A DNA stretch of 64,000 nucleotides from UBA6770 sp965660875. Lineage in GTDB: Bacteria > Bacteroidota > Bacteroidia > Flavobacteriales_G > Salibacteraceae. The stretch covers positions 130,511 to 194,510 of the forward strand of contig CBFIBQ010000003.1 of NCBI GenBank assembly GCA_965660875.1, given 5' to 3'. Within the stretch, counting starts at the first letter, position 1; each line of letters begins with the position of its first letter. The notes under the pieces were generated by a model. The model was not told the origin of the DNA, made no database searches, and saw only the letters and a program-made list of their open reading frames with translations. The position numbers and the translations under genes are program-made. This document shows, piece after piece, positions 33,767 through 42,126 of the stretch.

Positions 33767-34732
33767 TTATTGAGCGTTATCCTTAATTTCTCTCAACCAT
33801 CTATCTTCATTAAATGTGCGCATCAACTGATGAAATAACTCCTCTTCGTTGCATTGGATGGCGGAAAGTGCATCTTTTTCTTTTTGCTCAAAATTATTTT
33901 CTTGACCATTAACTGCATTCAATGTGCTTTTTATCAACTCTAAATATTCGTTTTGTTCCGTATACTCCTTAGCAAACTCAGACAACATTTCTCGGCCTGC
34001 TTCTGACTTAATAATTTGTCTAGATAACTTTCTAGCTTCATCTATATCGCCGCCGTCATACACTAATACAGAGAGCTGTTCAAAAGCTTTAATCGCATTT
34101 TCCTCTAAAATGAAATTAGCCGATTCAGCTTTCATTTGATCAACTATTTCTTTGCATTCAGCCTCACTTGGTAAGTTAGCAAAAGCCGTTAAACCAATTT
34201 CTGGAGCATTTTCATTTCTGCGCATTTCCACAAGATTTAAAAACTCCATACAGTTCTCTTTATAGGATATATATATCCTCTTTCTTCCTTCTTGAATTCT
34301 ATTCTGCAATGGGGCATCTTTCTTGTTTAGTTGTTTCACTGCGTCAATTACCGCGGTCATATCATCGTTTGTGCAGGAAATCAATTTAGCTTCATAGTTC
34401 GATTCAATCGTTCTAGTAATTCTATTGATAACCTGAAACTTTAAATGCACCTCTATCTCTTCTTTTATTTCTTCATCTGTATTATCAACCCTATTGGTTT
34501 TAAACTCTAAAAGCACGTTGTAAGGTGAAATCGAGTTTTGTACGGCATCACCTTTTTTGGCAATAATGACATTTAACTCAGCATTTAATTCAATCAATAA
34601 TTCCGGCGGAAGGAGCTCAATTTGCTTTACTAATGGTGAGAGCGCTACATGATTAAATACATCTTTTTTGTATTGAGCATTTACCCCAAAAACGGTTGTT
34701 GCCGCAACTAAAAACACAATAAACTTCTTCAT
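33767..34732 (-). CDS. Exported protein of unknown function
   Basis: 321 aa. Signal peptide MKKFIVFLVAATTVFGVNAQ, then an extracytoplasmic protein. The first half is mixed alpha/beta with an acidic strand run (TDEEIKEEIEVHLKFQVINR). The second half looks all-helical, like TPR-type repeats (CMEFLNLVEMRRNENAPEIG, AIKAFEQLSVLVYDGGDIDEA). Two Cys at about 167 and 193 could pair. No sorting domain or lipobox. I do not recognise a family. Its role may relate to the convergent exported gene at 32788, which is only inferred from position. Confidence 0.6.
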   Translation of the reverse strand: MKKFIVFLVAATTVFGVNAQYKKDVFNHVALSPLVKQIELLPPELLIELNAELNVIIAKKGDAVQNSISPYNVLLEFKTNRVDNTDEEIKEEIEVHLKFQVINRITRTIESNYEAKLISCTNDDMTAVIDAVKQLNKKDAPLQNRIQEGRKRIYISYKENCMEFLNLVEMRRNENAPEIGLTAFANLPSEAECKEIVDQMKAESANFILEENAIKAFEQLSVLVYDGGDIDEARKLSRQIIKSEAGREMLSEFAKEYTEQNEYLELIKSTLNAVNGQENNFEQKEKDALSAIQCNEEELFHQLMRTFNEDRWLREIKDNAQ

Positions 34733-34769
34733 ACCAGTACAGTTTCAAATAGATTATGAAATATTATGC

Positions 34770-34796
34770 CAAACTTAACTTCTTCCTTTACACCAA
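34770..34796 (-). promoter_or_regulatory. Promoter of the exported-protein gene at 34732
   Basis: Minus-strand TTG (34796-34794), 16 nt, TAAGTTTG (34777-34770), about one nucleotide short of the usual spacing. It ends 37 nt before the ATG. Confidence 0.5.
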
Positions 34797-34884
34797 ACTA
34801 CACAGAGCAATTAAAAATTGTTGGCTCAGAATCAAAACTTCAAAAAGCGACAATATTGTACTTTAGCAATAACAAATCAATTTT

Positions 34885-36420
34885 ATGCTTGTAAAAACTT
34901 ACGGTAGTGCAGTGTATGGAATTAATGCACAAACCATTACAATTGAAGTTAATATTTCTCGAGGGGCAAAATACTTTTTGGTAGGACTCCCTGATAACGC
35001 AGTTAAAGAAAGTCAGCAAAGAATTACCTCGGCATTGGATCAATACGGCTACAAAATGCCAGGTAAAAAAATTGTAATCAACATGGCACCTGCTGATATT
35101 CGAAAGGAAGGCAGTTATTACGATTTGCCCTTAGCAATTGGTATACTTGCGGCTAGTGAGCAAATTCCCGAAGATAATTTACACAAGTATATTATTATGG
35201 GAGAGTTATCGCTTGATGGAAGCCTACAACCTATGAAAGGAGCACTTCCAATTGCTATTCAAGCTCGTAAAGAGGGTTACAGTGGGATTATTTTACCCAA
35301 ACAAAATGCTAGAGAAGCTGGGATAGTCAATAACCTAGATGTATATGGCGCGAGTACCGTAGAAGAGGTTATTCACTTTTTAGAAACGGGCACAGGAATC
35401 GAAAAAGAATTAATAGATACCCGAAAGGAATTTCAGCAAAAGCTGAATGATTTTGATGTAGATTTTGAAGATGTAAAAGGACAAGAATCAACAAAAAGAG
35501 CCCTCGAAATTGCCGCCGCAGGCGGACACAACTGTTTGCTAATTGGACCTCCTGGAGTTGGGAAAACCATGTTGGCTAAAAGAATTCCCACTATACTACC
35601 CCCATTAACATTAGAGGAAGCATTAGAAACTACTAAAATTCATTCAGTTGCAGGACTACTCGGCAGCACCACTTCCCTCATGACCACGAGACCTTATAGG
35701 TCGCCGCATCACACCATATCGAATGTAGCTTTGATAGGTGGTGGTTCAAACCCTCAACCTGGAGAAGTCTCTTTGGCACATAATGGGGTTTTATTTTTAG
35801 ACGAGTTACCTGAGTTTCAAAGACAAGTTCTGGAAGTAATGCGTCAACCTCTTGAAGATCGAACGGTAACCATTTCAAGGGCGAAAATGACAGTAGACTA
35901 CCCCGCATCTCTTATGTTAATTGCATCAATGAACCCCTCGCCCAGTGGGAATTTTTACGACCCAAATGACCCAAATTCTGATGCTGAGCATGTGGTAAGA
36001 CGCTACTTAAGCAAAGTATCTGGGCCTTTATTGGATCGAATAGACTTACATGTTGAAGTTAACCCCGTTCCATTTAGTGATTTGGCACACAAACCCGCTG
36101 GGGAATCATCAGAAAATATTAGAAACCGGGTAGTAGCTGCTCGTGAAATTCAAACCGAACGTTTTAAAGATCATCCCGGAATTTATAGCAACGCTCAGTT
36201 GACACCGAAGTTGATAAAAAAAGTATGTCAAATTGATCATACGGGTAACCAGTTAATTAAACAGGCTATGGATAAATTAGGGTTTTCCGCACGATCGTAT
36301 ACGCGTATATTAAAAGTGGCTCGAACTATAGCCGATTTATCTGAAAGCAAAAACATTGAAGCCAGTCATATAGCAGAAGCTATTCAATACAGAAGTTTGG
36401 ATAGAGAGGGATTTAATTGA
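34885..36420 (+). CDS. comM: YifB/ComM family Mg-chelatase-like AAA+ ATPase
   Basis: 511 aa. N-terminal Lon-like (ChlI) domain starting MLVKTYGSAVYGINAQ, with GEGSYYDLPLAIGIL-type sequence near 75-90. Central AAA+ domain: Walker A GPPGVGKT (221-228), RPYRSPHHTISNVALIGGG (269-287), Walker B LFLDELPEF, and the C-terminal Mg_chelatase_C part with SARSYTRILKVARTIADL. In Vibrio and Haemophilus ComM is a hexameric helicase that promotes branch migration during natural transformation; whether this organism is competent cannot be read. Convergent with and overlapping the HEPN-like gene by 8 nt. Confidence 0.93.
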   Translation: MLVKTYGSAVYGINAQTITIEVNISRGAKYFLVGLPDNAVKESQQRITSALDQYGYKMPGKKIVINMAPADIRKEGSYYDLPLAIGILAASEQIPEDNLHKYIIMGELSLDGSLQPMKGALPIAIQARKEGYSGIILPKQNAREAGIVNNLDVYGASTVEEVIHFLETGTGIEKELIDTRKEFQQKLNDFDVDFEDVKGQESTKRALEIAAAGGHNCLLIGPPGVGKTMLAKRIPTILPPLTLEEALETTKIHSVAGLLGSTTSLMTTRPYRSPHHTISNVALIGGGSNPQPGEVSLAHNGVLFLDELPEFQRQVLEVMRQPLEDRTVTISRAKMTVDYPASLMLIASMNPSPSGNFYDPNDPNSDAEHVVRRYLSKVSGPLLDRIDLHVEVNPVPFSDLAHKPAGESSENIRNRVVAAREIQTERFKDHPGIYSNAQLTPKLIKKVCQIDHTGNQLIKQAMDKLGFSARSYTRILKVARTIADLSESKNIEASHIAEAIQYRSLDREGFN

Positions 36421-36838
36421 GTTTTTGTTTTCTTATTTCTTGTTCTCTAAGTAATATGTTTTGAATAATTTGTTCACATTGAGGCACAGTATTATTATAC
36501 ATAAAATCAATTAAATCATCCAAATCTTCGCTTGTTGGGAATGGAATGTTCCTGTCGTTTTGATTTTTAAAATACAATCCTTTCTCTTTCCTAAAATCGT
36601 AGAATAAATCATGAGCAAAATTATTACGAATTTTATTTAATGATAACAGATTGCTATAAAGCCAACCTTCAAGAATACCCGCTATAAAAAGCAAGTTAAG
36701 TTTCTGCGCATACCCCCATTTCTGTGCTTTTTCTGGACGTGGAAAAGAAATACTAATTATCGTTTCCATGTTTTTTTCTACAATCATGTGTAAAACCAAT
36801 ACAGAATTCATAAACAAACTATAATCTTCATTTTTCAT
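36413..36838 (-). CDS. HEPN-like small protein (MltR-type), possible toxin or regulator
   Basis: 141 aa, cytoplasmic, mostly helical. The key segment is LNKIRNNFAHDL: Arg71-x4-His76, the RNxxxH signature of HEPN domains, many of which are RNases. The surrounding phrase (IRNNFAHD after a helix bearing KLNLLFIAGIL) also resembles the mannitol-repressor MltR fold and other 'RN.FAH' proteins, which are HEPN-like without proven RNase activity. Gene order on the minus strand is XRE regulator (37160-36936), 97 nt, then this gene. A toxin/antitoxin or regulator/effector pair is possible, but not proved by sequence. No known MNT-type antitoxin partner is present. Confidence 0.6.
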   Translation of the reverse strand: MKNEDYSLFMNSVLVLHMIVEKNMETIISISFPRPEKAQKWGYAQKLNLLFIAGILEGWLYSNLLSLNKIRNNFAHDLFYDFRKEKGLYFKNQNDRNIPFPTSEDLDDLIDFMYNNTVPQCEQIIQNILLREQEIRKQKLN

Positions 36839-36935
36839 ACTAAAGTTTTATTTTACTTGGAAAAAAGATAAAAATCGGCCATAAAATGTTCATTGAACTA
36901 GTAACAGTAAAAACCAAAAGTAGCTAGAACAATAA

Positions 36936-37160
36936 TCAATCTCTTACTTTCAAGTCTGAAAAAGAAACGCCTAATCCCAAACATACTTCCAATAAATAAA
37001 TATAACTAGGGTTTATTTTTCCAGCTTCTAAACGTTGTATAGATTGTTGGTCTTTATTTATTGCAGCACCTAAATCAATTTGGGTCATTTTCCTAGCTGT
37101 TCTTAATTCCTTTATGCGTTTGCCTAAAAGTTCAAGTTCACTATTTTTATCTAGACCCAT
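36936..37160 (-). CDS. XRE-family helix-turn-helix protein
   Basis: 74 aa, almost entirely a Cro/CI-type HTH domain: LGKRIKELRTARKMTQIDLG (helices 1-2), then AINKDQQSIQRLEAGKINPS, where the Gln-rich recognition helix and the RLEAGK turn are typical, and LLEVCLGLGVSFSDL at the end. Probably a dimeric repressor. It lies upstream of and on the same strand as the HEPN-like gene. In Bacteroidota, lone XRE proteins of this size are common, so pairing is only suggested by location. Confidence 0.85.
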   Translation of the reverse strand: MGLDKNSELELLGKRIKELRTARKMTQIDLGAAINKDQQSIQRLEAGKINPSYIYLLEVCLGLGVSFSDLKVRD

Positions 37161-37227
37161 TTGTATAGCAAAGGGTCATTTTTTTTGAAAAACACAGCAC
37201 AACGGATTAGTTGTAATGGTTTTTTAT

Positions 37228-37235
37228 TAAATTTG
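37228..37235 (+). promoter_or_regulatory. -7 element upstream of the lamin-tail T9SS operon
   Basis: TAAATTTG, exact TAnnTTTG match; a TTG (37211-37213) lies only 14 nt upstream. Start would be near 37241, with a leader of about 85 nt to the ATG at 37325. Confidence 0.45.
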
Positions 37236-37324
37236 AATGAGGCCAATTAAATAGTAGTACTTAGGATCAGTCACTTCCAATTTATTAGCCCAGTAAATCT
37301 ATTTCTAACTTTAATTACATTATT

Positions 37325-38659
37325 ATGAAAAAAGTAACTACACTTTCATGCATCATTTTATCTTACGTCCTATTCTTTGCTCCTCAAGCAAAAGCTTCAG
37401 AAACCGGTTGTTCCGAACTCTTCATCTCAGAAATATTGTTTAGCAAAGTGAACAATGAAAATTCATTTAACTTAAACTATGCCGTGGAATTATTCAACTC
37501 CTCAAACAACACCATCAGCCTCTCAAACTATTCGATTGAGCTTATAACCGATCTTGGAGTACACACTACAATCAACCTTTCAGGTACCGTAGCTTCGCAC
37601 GAAACACATGTACTAACAAATAGTAACGCAACACTTGATTTACAGAACCTTTCAAATCAATTAAGCGCCGATTTTAACCTTGAAAATAATGCCTTTCTAG
37701 AACTAAAAAAAGGTTCAACAGTTATTGATAAAATTGGTCAAAACGGAACATCTGCTGGTGCAATTGATTTACAACAATTAGCTGCAGACCCATATAACTA
37801 CCTATTAGGACGCTCTATTAATCTGGATGACTTCTATGAAATATCACTAAAAAGAGGGCTTTTTATTACTGAGGGTGACCCAACATTTATTGGTGGAGGT
37901 AGTATGTTCGGTAAATGGGGATACTCATTAAATAATTTAACCGGTGATATTGGCCAACACGAATGTCTTTGTACCCGCACAGAGGCACAAGCAATGGTTG
38001 GTTGGTATACCGGGTCGGAAAATGTCGGAGAAAGAAATACATCAAATGATACTGACCCATTGCATTTAAACATAAATGGAATAAGTTCAGCTAACACCAC
38101 AATACAGCAGACAGGAGTTACTTTATCCTATTCTAAAACCGTGGGTAACGCTGAAATTTGTAATACTACTAGTGTTAGCCAACCTGAACTGGGCTGGCAA
38201 GGAATTAATAACGTAAATAGTTACTGTCAAAGTATTAGTTTTCTTACCGATCCTGGCGTATTACCTGAGGCAACAGCATCTGTGTTTTATGATGCCGACG
38301 ACAGGGGTAAAGAATTAACATTAGAACTAAGTTCAAGTAACTCCGCAGTTATTTCTATTGATTGGGCGTCAAACATTCATAAAATAAAGCTTGATTGGCC
38401 TACCAATGTAAATACTGAACAACCAAAAAAGGCTCCAAAAATATACCCTACGACTTTTGTAAACAAAGTGTACATTAGTTCTGAGAATAACCTTTTGGTT
38501 GACCTGTACACAGTTACTGGTAGCAAGGTTATGGAATACGAACATTCAAATGGAATAAGTGAGCTAGATTTAAGTAATTTAGATGCAGGTTCTTTTGTTT
38601 TAATTTCACGTGACAATAAGAGTAATGTATATACAAACACTATTTTTAAAACCGAATAA
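37325..38659 (+). CDS. Secreted lamin-tail-domain protein with T9SS-type C-terminus
   Basis: 444 aa. Signal peptide 1-24 (cleavage after QAKAS). Residues about 28-140 match a lamin-tail domain: ELFISEILFSK, NYAVELFNSSNNTISLSNYSI in two parts, and the edge HETHVLTNSN. Lamin-tail domains are beta-sandwiches found in many extracellular bacterial proteins. The middle (about 200-370) is unassigned and includes a Cys-rich CLCTRTEAQA segment. The last 75 residues form a degenerate type A sorting domain (KIYPTTFVNKVYISSENN, LDLSNLDAGSFVLIS) where YPNP is replaced by YPTT. A short gap of 12 nt and a TTG start lead to the first beta-barrel gene, suggesting one operon. Confidence 0.78.
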   Translation: MKKVTTLSCIILSYVLFFAPQAKASETGCSELFISEILFSKVNNENSFNLNYAVELFNSSNNTISLSNYSIELITDLGVHTTINLSGTVASHETHVLTNSNATLDLQNLSNQLSADFNLENNAFLELKKGSTVIDKIGQNGTSAGAIDLQQLAADPYNYLLGRSINLDDFYEISLKRGLFITEGDPTFIGGGSMFGKWGYSLNNLTGDIGQHECLCTRTEAQAMVGWYTGSENVGERNTSNDTDPLHLNINGISSANTTIQQTGVTLSYSKTVGNAEICNTTSVSQPELGWQGINNVNSYCQSISFLTDPGVLPEATASVFYDADDRGKELTLELSSSNSAVISIDWASNIHKIKLDWPTNVNTEQPKKAPKIYPTTFVNKVYISSENNLLVDLYTVTGSKVMEYEHSNGISELDLSNLDAGSFVLISRDNKSNVYTNTIFKTE

Positions 38660-38671
38660 ACATCTTAAAGA

Positions 38672-39433
38672 TTGGGTCTAAGGTTAATACTTGCAATACT
38701 ATTTTACACCTTAGGTACTAATCAGTTGTATTGTCAGGAAAAGTCTTTTCAACTAGATCTAAACTCATACTACGTAACAACCAGTACTCAAATTGAACGA
38801 GCCGGAAGAAGTCAAGTATCTGCTCGAAATATTAATTTAACCCCTGTATTAACCTATTTTCAAAGAATAGATAGTGTGGGGGTTTATTTTTCACTCGGAC
38901 ATGGGTTTGAACATAGTAGAAGCTTAGGCGCAAATGACTACAATTTCCCTCAAAACATGCTAACGGAACAACTGGTCAACAGTAGGGAAAGATATTTTTG
39001 GGTGTTTCGCACTGGAGTTTATCAAGACTTTATTTACCAGAAATTGTACATTAAATTCCCAATAGGAATTCACACCGAATATACCCATCGCGGAAAGTCA
39101 ATATTGGAAGGGACTCAAAGTCAGCCAAATACAGGTTTTACAAACTATCAGAAAATAGAGTTGGATTTTAGCAACTCATTATTTATTGGGTTCTCAGCCA
39201 CACCTCAAGTTAGTTATGCAGTTTTACAAAATTGTAATATTGGTCTTCACTTAAATATAATAGGTGGAGTTCAAACCAACTTAAGACCGCATAAAAATAT
39301 TCGAATACAATCAACCAATAACTCTAACTCAGCCGTAAATAGTGAGCAGGTAACACATTATAGTGGCAAGTGGTATTGGAATGCCCGAGTGTCACCTGGG
39401 ATAAATCTTGTGTACTTAATTCAAACAAAATGA
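38672..39433 (+). CDS. Predicted outer-membrane beta-barrel protein A
   Basis: 253 aa with a TTG start. Signal peptide ending near TNQLYCQE. The mature part consists of alternating amphipathic strands ending in aromatic residues (VYFSLGHGFEHSR, YFWVFRTGVYQDFIYQKLYIKFPIGIHTEY, and a final strand WNARVSPGINLVYLI), as expected for an 8- to 12-strand porin-like barrel. No family recognised. Its stop overlaps the next ATG (ATGA at 39430-39433), so the two barrels are translationally coupled and follow a T9SS-type protein. Confidence 0.6.
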   Translation: MGLRLILAILFYTLGTNQLYCQEKSFQLDLNSYYVTTSTQIERAGRSQVSARNINLTPVLTYFQRIDSVGVYFSLGHGFEHSRSLGANDYNFPQNMLTEQLVNSRERYFWVFRTGVYQDFIYQKLYIKFPIGIHTEYTHRGKSILEGTQSQPNTGFTNYQKIELDFSNSLFIGFSATPQVSYAVLQNCNIGLHLNIIGGVQTNLRPHKNIRIQSTNNSNSAVNSEQVTHYSGKWYWNARVSPGINLVYLIQTK

Positions 39434-40185
39434 AATTTATTTACATACTCTGCTCTACTTTAGTACTTAGCTTTTCCTGTTACTCACAACGCCTACAATT
39501 GCACGCTGAAAACATTAGAATTGACCGCGGTAAAACAACTAATGAAGGCAACCAAAATCTTGATATCCAAGTCAACAGCATTTTTGAGATTACACCTAAA
39601 TTTAGCTTCTTTCAACTACCAAAAGATAGACAACTCGGTTGGTTTGCAAGTGTGGGTCATTCTTTAGGCTCTTATTCAACTGACCGAATTAGGGTTAATA
39701 AAATATCTAGCGATTCAACAACACTTCAATTACAACGAAAAAGTCAAACAGCTTATACAGAATTTGGGGTTTTCAAAGAGTGGGGTTTCAATAATGTTAG
39801 TTTTCTCAGCAATTTAGGATTGGCTTTAAACTTCACATACTCGGATATTGGTAAACGCGTCAATCGAAATCCGCAAACCTCAGTAAACACATTAAATGAG
39901 ACTGTTATTGAAGAGTACCATCCGCAGATTATATATTTCGGAATACAATCTTACAACATGATTTATTACTACCCGATGGCGTACTTAGCTATAGGGATAG
40001 GCTTTCGTACAAGTTTAATGATGAATTCAAAAATTGGTAGTCTAAAAGAAACCACTACAATCACCGAGAGTAATTCTTTGATAACTAAACTTGATTCAGA
40101 AACAAAATATAAAGGAGATTTTTCTAGCAATCTTACTATGCAACCTATACTTTCGGTAAGCTATAAGTTTCTGAATAAAAAGTAG
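39430..40185 (+). CDS. Predicted outer-membrane beta-barrel protein B
   Basis: 251 aa from the ATG at 39430. The open frame starts earlier, at 39370, but MKFIYILCSTLVLSFSCYSQ at this ATG is a clean signal peptide, so I use it. Same plan as protein A: amphipathic strands (LGWFASVGHSLGSYS, SQTAYTEFGVFKEWGFNNVSF, YYYPMAYLAIGIGFRTSLM) and a C-terminal strand ILSVSYKFLNKK. The two look like diverged paralogues of one barrel type. The sequence after the final strand lacks a Phe end, unlike most autotransporter-type barrels. Confidence 0.6.
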   Translation: MKFIYILCSTLVLSFSCYSQRLQLHAENIRIDRGKTTNEGNQNLDIQVNSIFEITPKFSFFQLPKDRQLGWFASVGHSLGSYSTDRIRVNKISSDSTTLQLQRKSQTAYTEFGVFKEWGFNNVSFLSNLGLALNFTYSDIGKRVNRNPQTSVNTLNETVIEEYHPQIIYFGIQSYNMIYYYPMAYLAIGIGFRTSLMMNSKIGSLKETTTITESNSLITKLDSETKYKGDFSSNLTMQPILSVSYKFLNKK

Positions 40186-40197
40186 AGCTTTAATTTT

Positions 40198-40608
40198 TTA
40201 ATTTACCTTATTCCGATTCTCAAAATCCTTAATTGCATTGGGGTCATAACTCACAAAAAAATTGATGTAAATTGCTCTACAGAGCTTAAATATCAAGGGG
40301 GATAAAACTACCAGCGACCCTATTGCGGTAACCAAATATTCATTTACATGAAAATTAGGGTATAAAACCAACATAGCGACAAAAACGGTAATTAACCACG
40401 CAACCGAAAATGCATAGGAAACATACATAGCGCCGTAGTAAAAAGCTGGCTCTAACTCAAAAGGCTGGCCACACTTGGGGCAGTTTTTTGGCATCTCAAA
40501 GAACTTGTCATATTTATACGGATTCTTATTCTTGAACAGCGGCGTTTCATGACATTTAGGGCATTTCATTAGAAAAATGCTATACAGTTTGCTACCTTTC
40601 TTAAACAT
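40198..40608 (-). CDS. DUF983 family membrane protein
   Basis: 136 aa from the ATG at 40608. The N-terminus carries two zinc-ribbon-like Cys pairs (MKCPKCHETPLF and CPKCGQPFE), followed by two membrane helices (YVSYAFSVAWLITVFVAMLV and YLVTAIGSLVVLSPLIFKL). This is the DUF983 layout; function is unknown. The frame continues upstream to 40650, but the -7 motif TACTTTTG (40620-40613) ends exactly 4 nt before this ATG, so transcription should start at or beside it. Convergent with beta-barrel protein B, 12 nt apart. Confidence 0.82.
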   Translation of the reverse strand: MFKKGSKLYSIFLMKCPKCHETPLFKNKNPYKYDKFFEMPKNCPKCGQPFELEPAFYYGAMYVSYAFSVAWLITVFVAMLVLYPNFHVNEYLVTAIGSLVVLSPLIFKLCRAIYINFFVSYDPNAIKDFENRNKVN

Positions 40609-40612
40609 GGTG

Positions 40613-40620
40613 CAAAAGTA
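40613..40620 (-). promoter_or_regulatory. -7 element directly before the DUF983 gene (probable leaderless start)
   Basis: Minus-strand TACTTTTG, exact TAnnTTTG, followed by CACC and then ATG. Only 4 nt separate motif and start codon. The nearest upstream TTG is 27 nt away, so the -33 element is not canonical. Confidence 0.5.
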
Positions 40621-40652
40621 ATATGCTTTTTGGAGGATTGAAGTAACCAAGG

Positions 40653-41717
40653 TTACTTTACAAATGCATCTATCACCTGCACAATTTCAGCTTCACTGGG
40701 CTGAACATCAATATGGTAATTACCTATTGGGCCTATCAAACTGAATGAGACCAAACCATTTTTATTTTTTTTATCCATGGTTAAATACTTAAGTAAGCTG
40801 GCCTTTGTAAGAGCATTAAAGTGCTCTAAAAGATTAAATACTTTATGTAATAGTTTGTCCAACAGAAGGTAATCGTTTTGCTTCAATAGTCCAAGTTCTG
40901 CCGATAGCTTAGACTCCATTATCATACCCATAGCTACCGCAACACCATGAGGGATGGGATTGCCTGCAGTTAACAAGCTACTTTCAATGGCATGACCAAA
41001 GGTGTGTCCAAAATTCAATGCCTTGCGTATTCCCTTCTCAAAAACATCCTCACTAACAAAATATGCCTTGACTTGTAAAGATTCTAGTATTTCTTTTTCG
41101 GTAATACTCGATTCCAATCGAGGTATTCTGTCTAAAGCATTTTTATCCGATATTAATAAGTGCTTAACCATTTCTCCTAACCCCGACATATGCTCACTTT
41201 CTTCAAGTGTCTCTAAAAATACCGTTGAAACAAAAATTGCCTTAGGCTGAGTAATGGTTCCTAGCTGATTTTTTCCCGATTTAAGGTTTATTCCTGTCTT
41301 TCCTCCTAGACTAGCATCAACCATTGCTAATAGAGTTGTTGGTACATGTATAAAATCTATGCCGCGTTTAAACGTACTTCCAATAAAACCACCAAGGTCT
41401 GTTACCACACCACCACCTAAATTTATGAGTAATGTATGCTTGTCGTATTCTAGCTCTAGCATCGTTTGCACCAATTGTTGGTATACTTCTATGCTTTTTG
41501 ACCCTTCTCCAGGATCCACCTCAAGAACTTCAGCATCTTTTAGCTGAACAAGTTCTAACCAGTCTATTTTAGTCAAGCAGAACTCAAGCGTATTAGAATC
41601 ACAAAGAATAATCTTTGGGCGCCCTGAGTAATGCGCTTCTAAATAGTTATCTAGTTCAAGCAGAACATCTTCGTCGCCTATTTTTGCAAGATGTGAAGGG
41701 TAGGTTAGTTCAATCAC
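40653..41717 (-). CDS. aroB: 3-dehydroquinate synthase
   Basis: 354 aa. AroB, the second shikimate-pathway enzyme, converts DAHP to 3-dehydroquinate with NAD and a divalent metal. Clear motifs: GGGVVTDLGGFIGSTFKRGI (about residues 101-120), HVPTTLLAMVDASLGGKTGIN and the metal-binding GHTFGHAIE (around 237), with a further NFGHTFGHA context. Length is standard. Starts inside the end of the upstream small gene (8-nt overlap), so it is coupled to ald and porX upstream. Confidence 0.96.
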   Translation of the reverse strand: MIELTYPSHLAKIGDEDVLLELDNYLEAHYSGRPKIILCDSNTLEFCLTKIDWLELVQLKDAEVLEVDPGEGSKSIEVYQQLVQTMLELEYDKHTLLINLGGGVVTDLGGFIGSTFKRGIDFIHVPTTLLAMVDASLGGKTGINLKSGKNQLGTITQPKAIFVSTVFLETLEESEHMSGLGEMVKHLLISDKNALDRIPRLESSITEKEILESLQVKAYFVSEDVFEKGIRKALNFGHTFGHAIESSLLTAGNPIPHGVAVAMGMIMESKLSAELGLLKQNDYLLLDKLLHKVFNLLEHFNALTKASLLKYLTMDKKNKNGLVSFSLIGPIGNYHIDVQPSEAEIVQVIDAFVK

Positions 41718-42123
41718 AGCCGCAATTTGAATCTACATACTTTGCCGCCTTGCTGGTTTCTATGTACTGAATAAAAACACTATCCTTAATTAAGCCAAAC
41801 CCCATAGTAAGCAGTTCACCGTTCTCCAGTTCAGTCTCTATGATATACTGTTTTTCAGTTCCTTTGGTTTTACTTTGACTAAAGTCTACATCACCTGATT
41901 CAAGCAATACATCCACATCTGAGTTAAAAATATTTGCGCAATCCGTCCAACAATTCAAATAAGCATGATGTTTATCCAAACCTGTTCTTATTTTTTTTAG
42001 CACTCTGCCCTCTGGCAACCACGACCCATAAAACTCTCTATCTGTATCTTTTATCAAAATTTGATACACTAGAACACTTCCTAGCAAAAGCCCAATCGAG
42101 AAAATAAAAAACCTTCGTGCCAT
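41710..42123 (-). CDS. Small membrane-anchored protein of unknown function (possibly DUF4258-like)
   Basis: 137 aa. One N-terminal membrane helix (FIFSIGLLLGSVLVYQIL) after MARRF, then an extracytoplasmic domain with phrases WLPEGRVLKKIRT, DVLLESGDVDFSQSKTKG and VIETELENGELLTMGFG (the last approximate). Ends in a Cys-rich NCGCD; four Cys occur. I recall similar proteins next to ald in flavobacteria, annotated as DUF4258, but cannot confirm. It lies 3 nt after ald and overlaps aroB by 8 nt. Confidence 0.55.
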   Translation of the reverse strand: MARRFFIFSIGLLLGSVLVYQILIKDTDREFYGSWLPEGRVLKKIRTGLDKHHAYLNCWTDCANIFNSDVDVLLESGDVDFSQSKTKGTEKQYIIETELENGELLTMGFGLIKDSVFIQYIETSKAAKYVDSNCGCD

Positions 42124-42126
42124 TCT

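Noticed and set aside
33752..33774. CTCAATA/TATTGAG hairpin between the two convergent exported-protein genes as a terminator
   Set aside because: Stem of only 7 A/T-rich pairs, no clear T-tract in either direction, and it overlaps the stop codon of the minus-strand gene.
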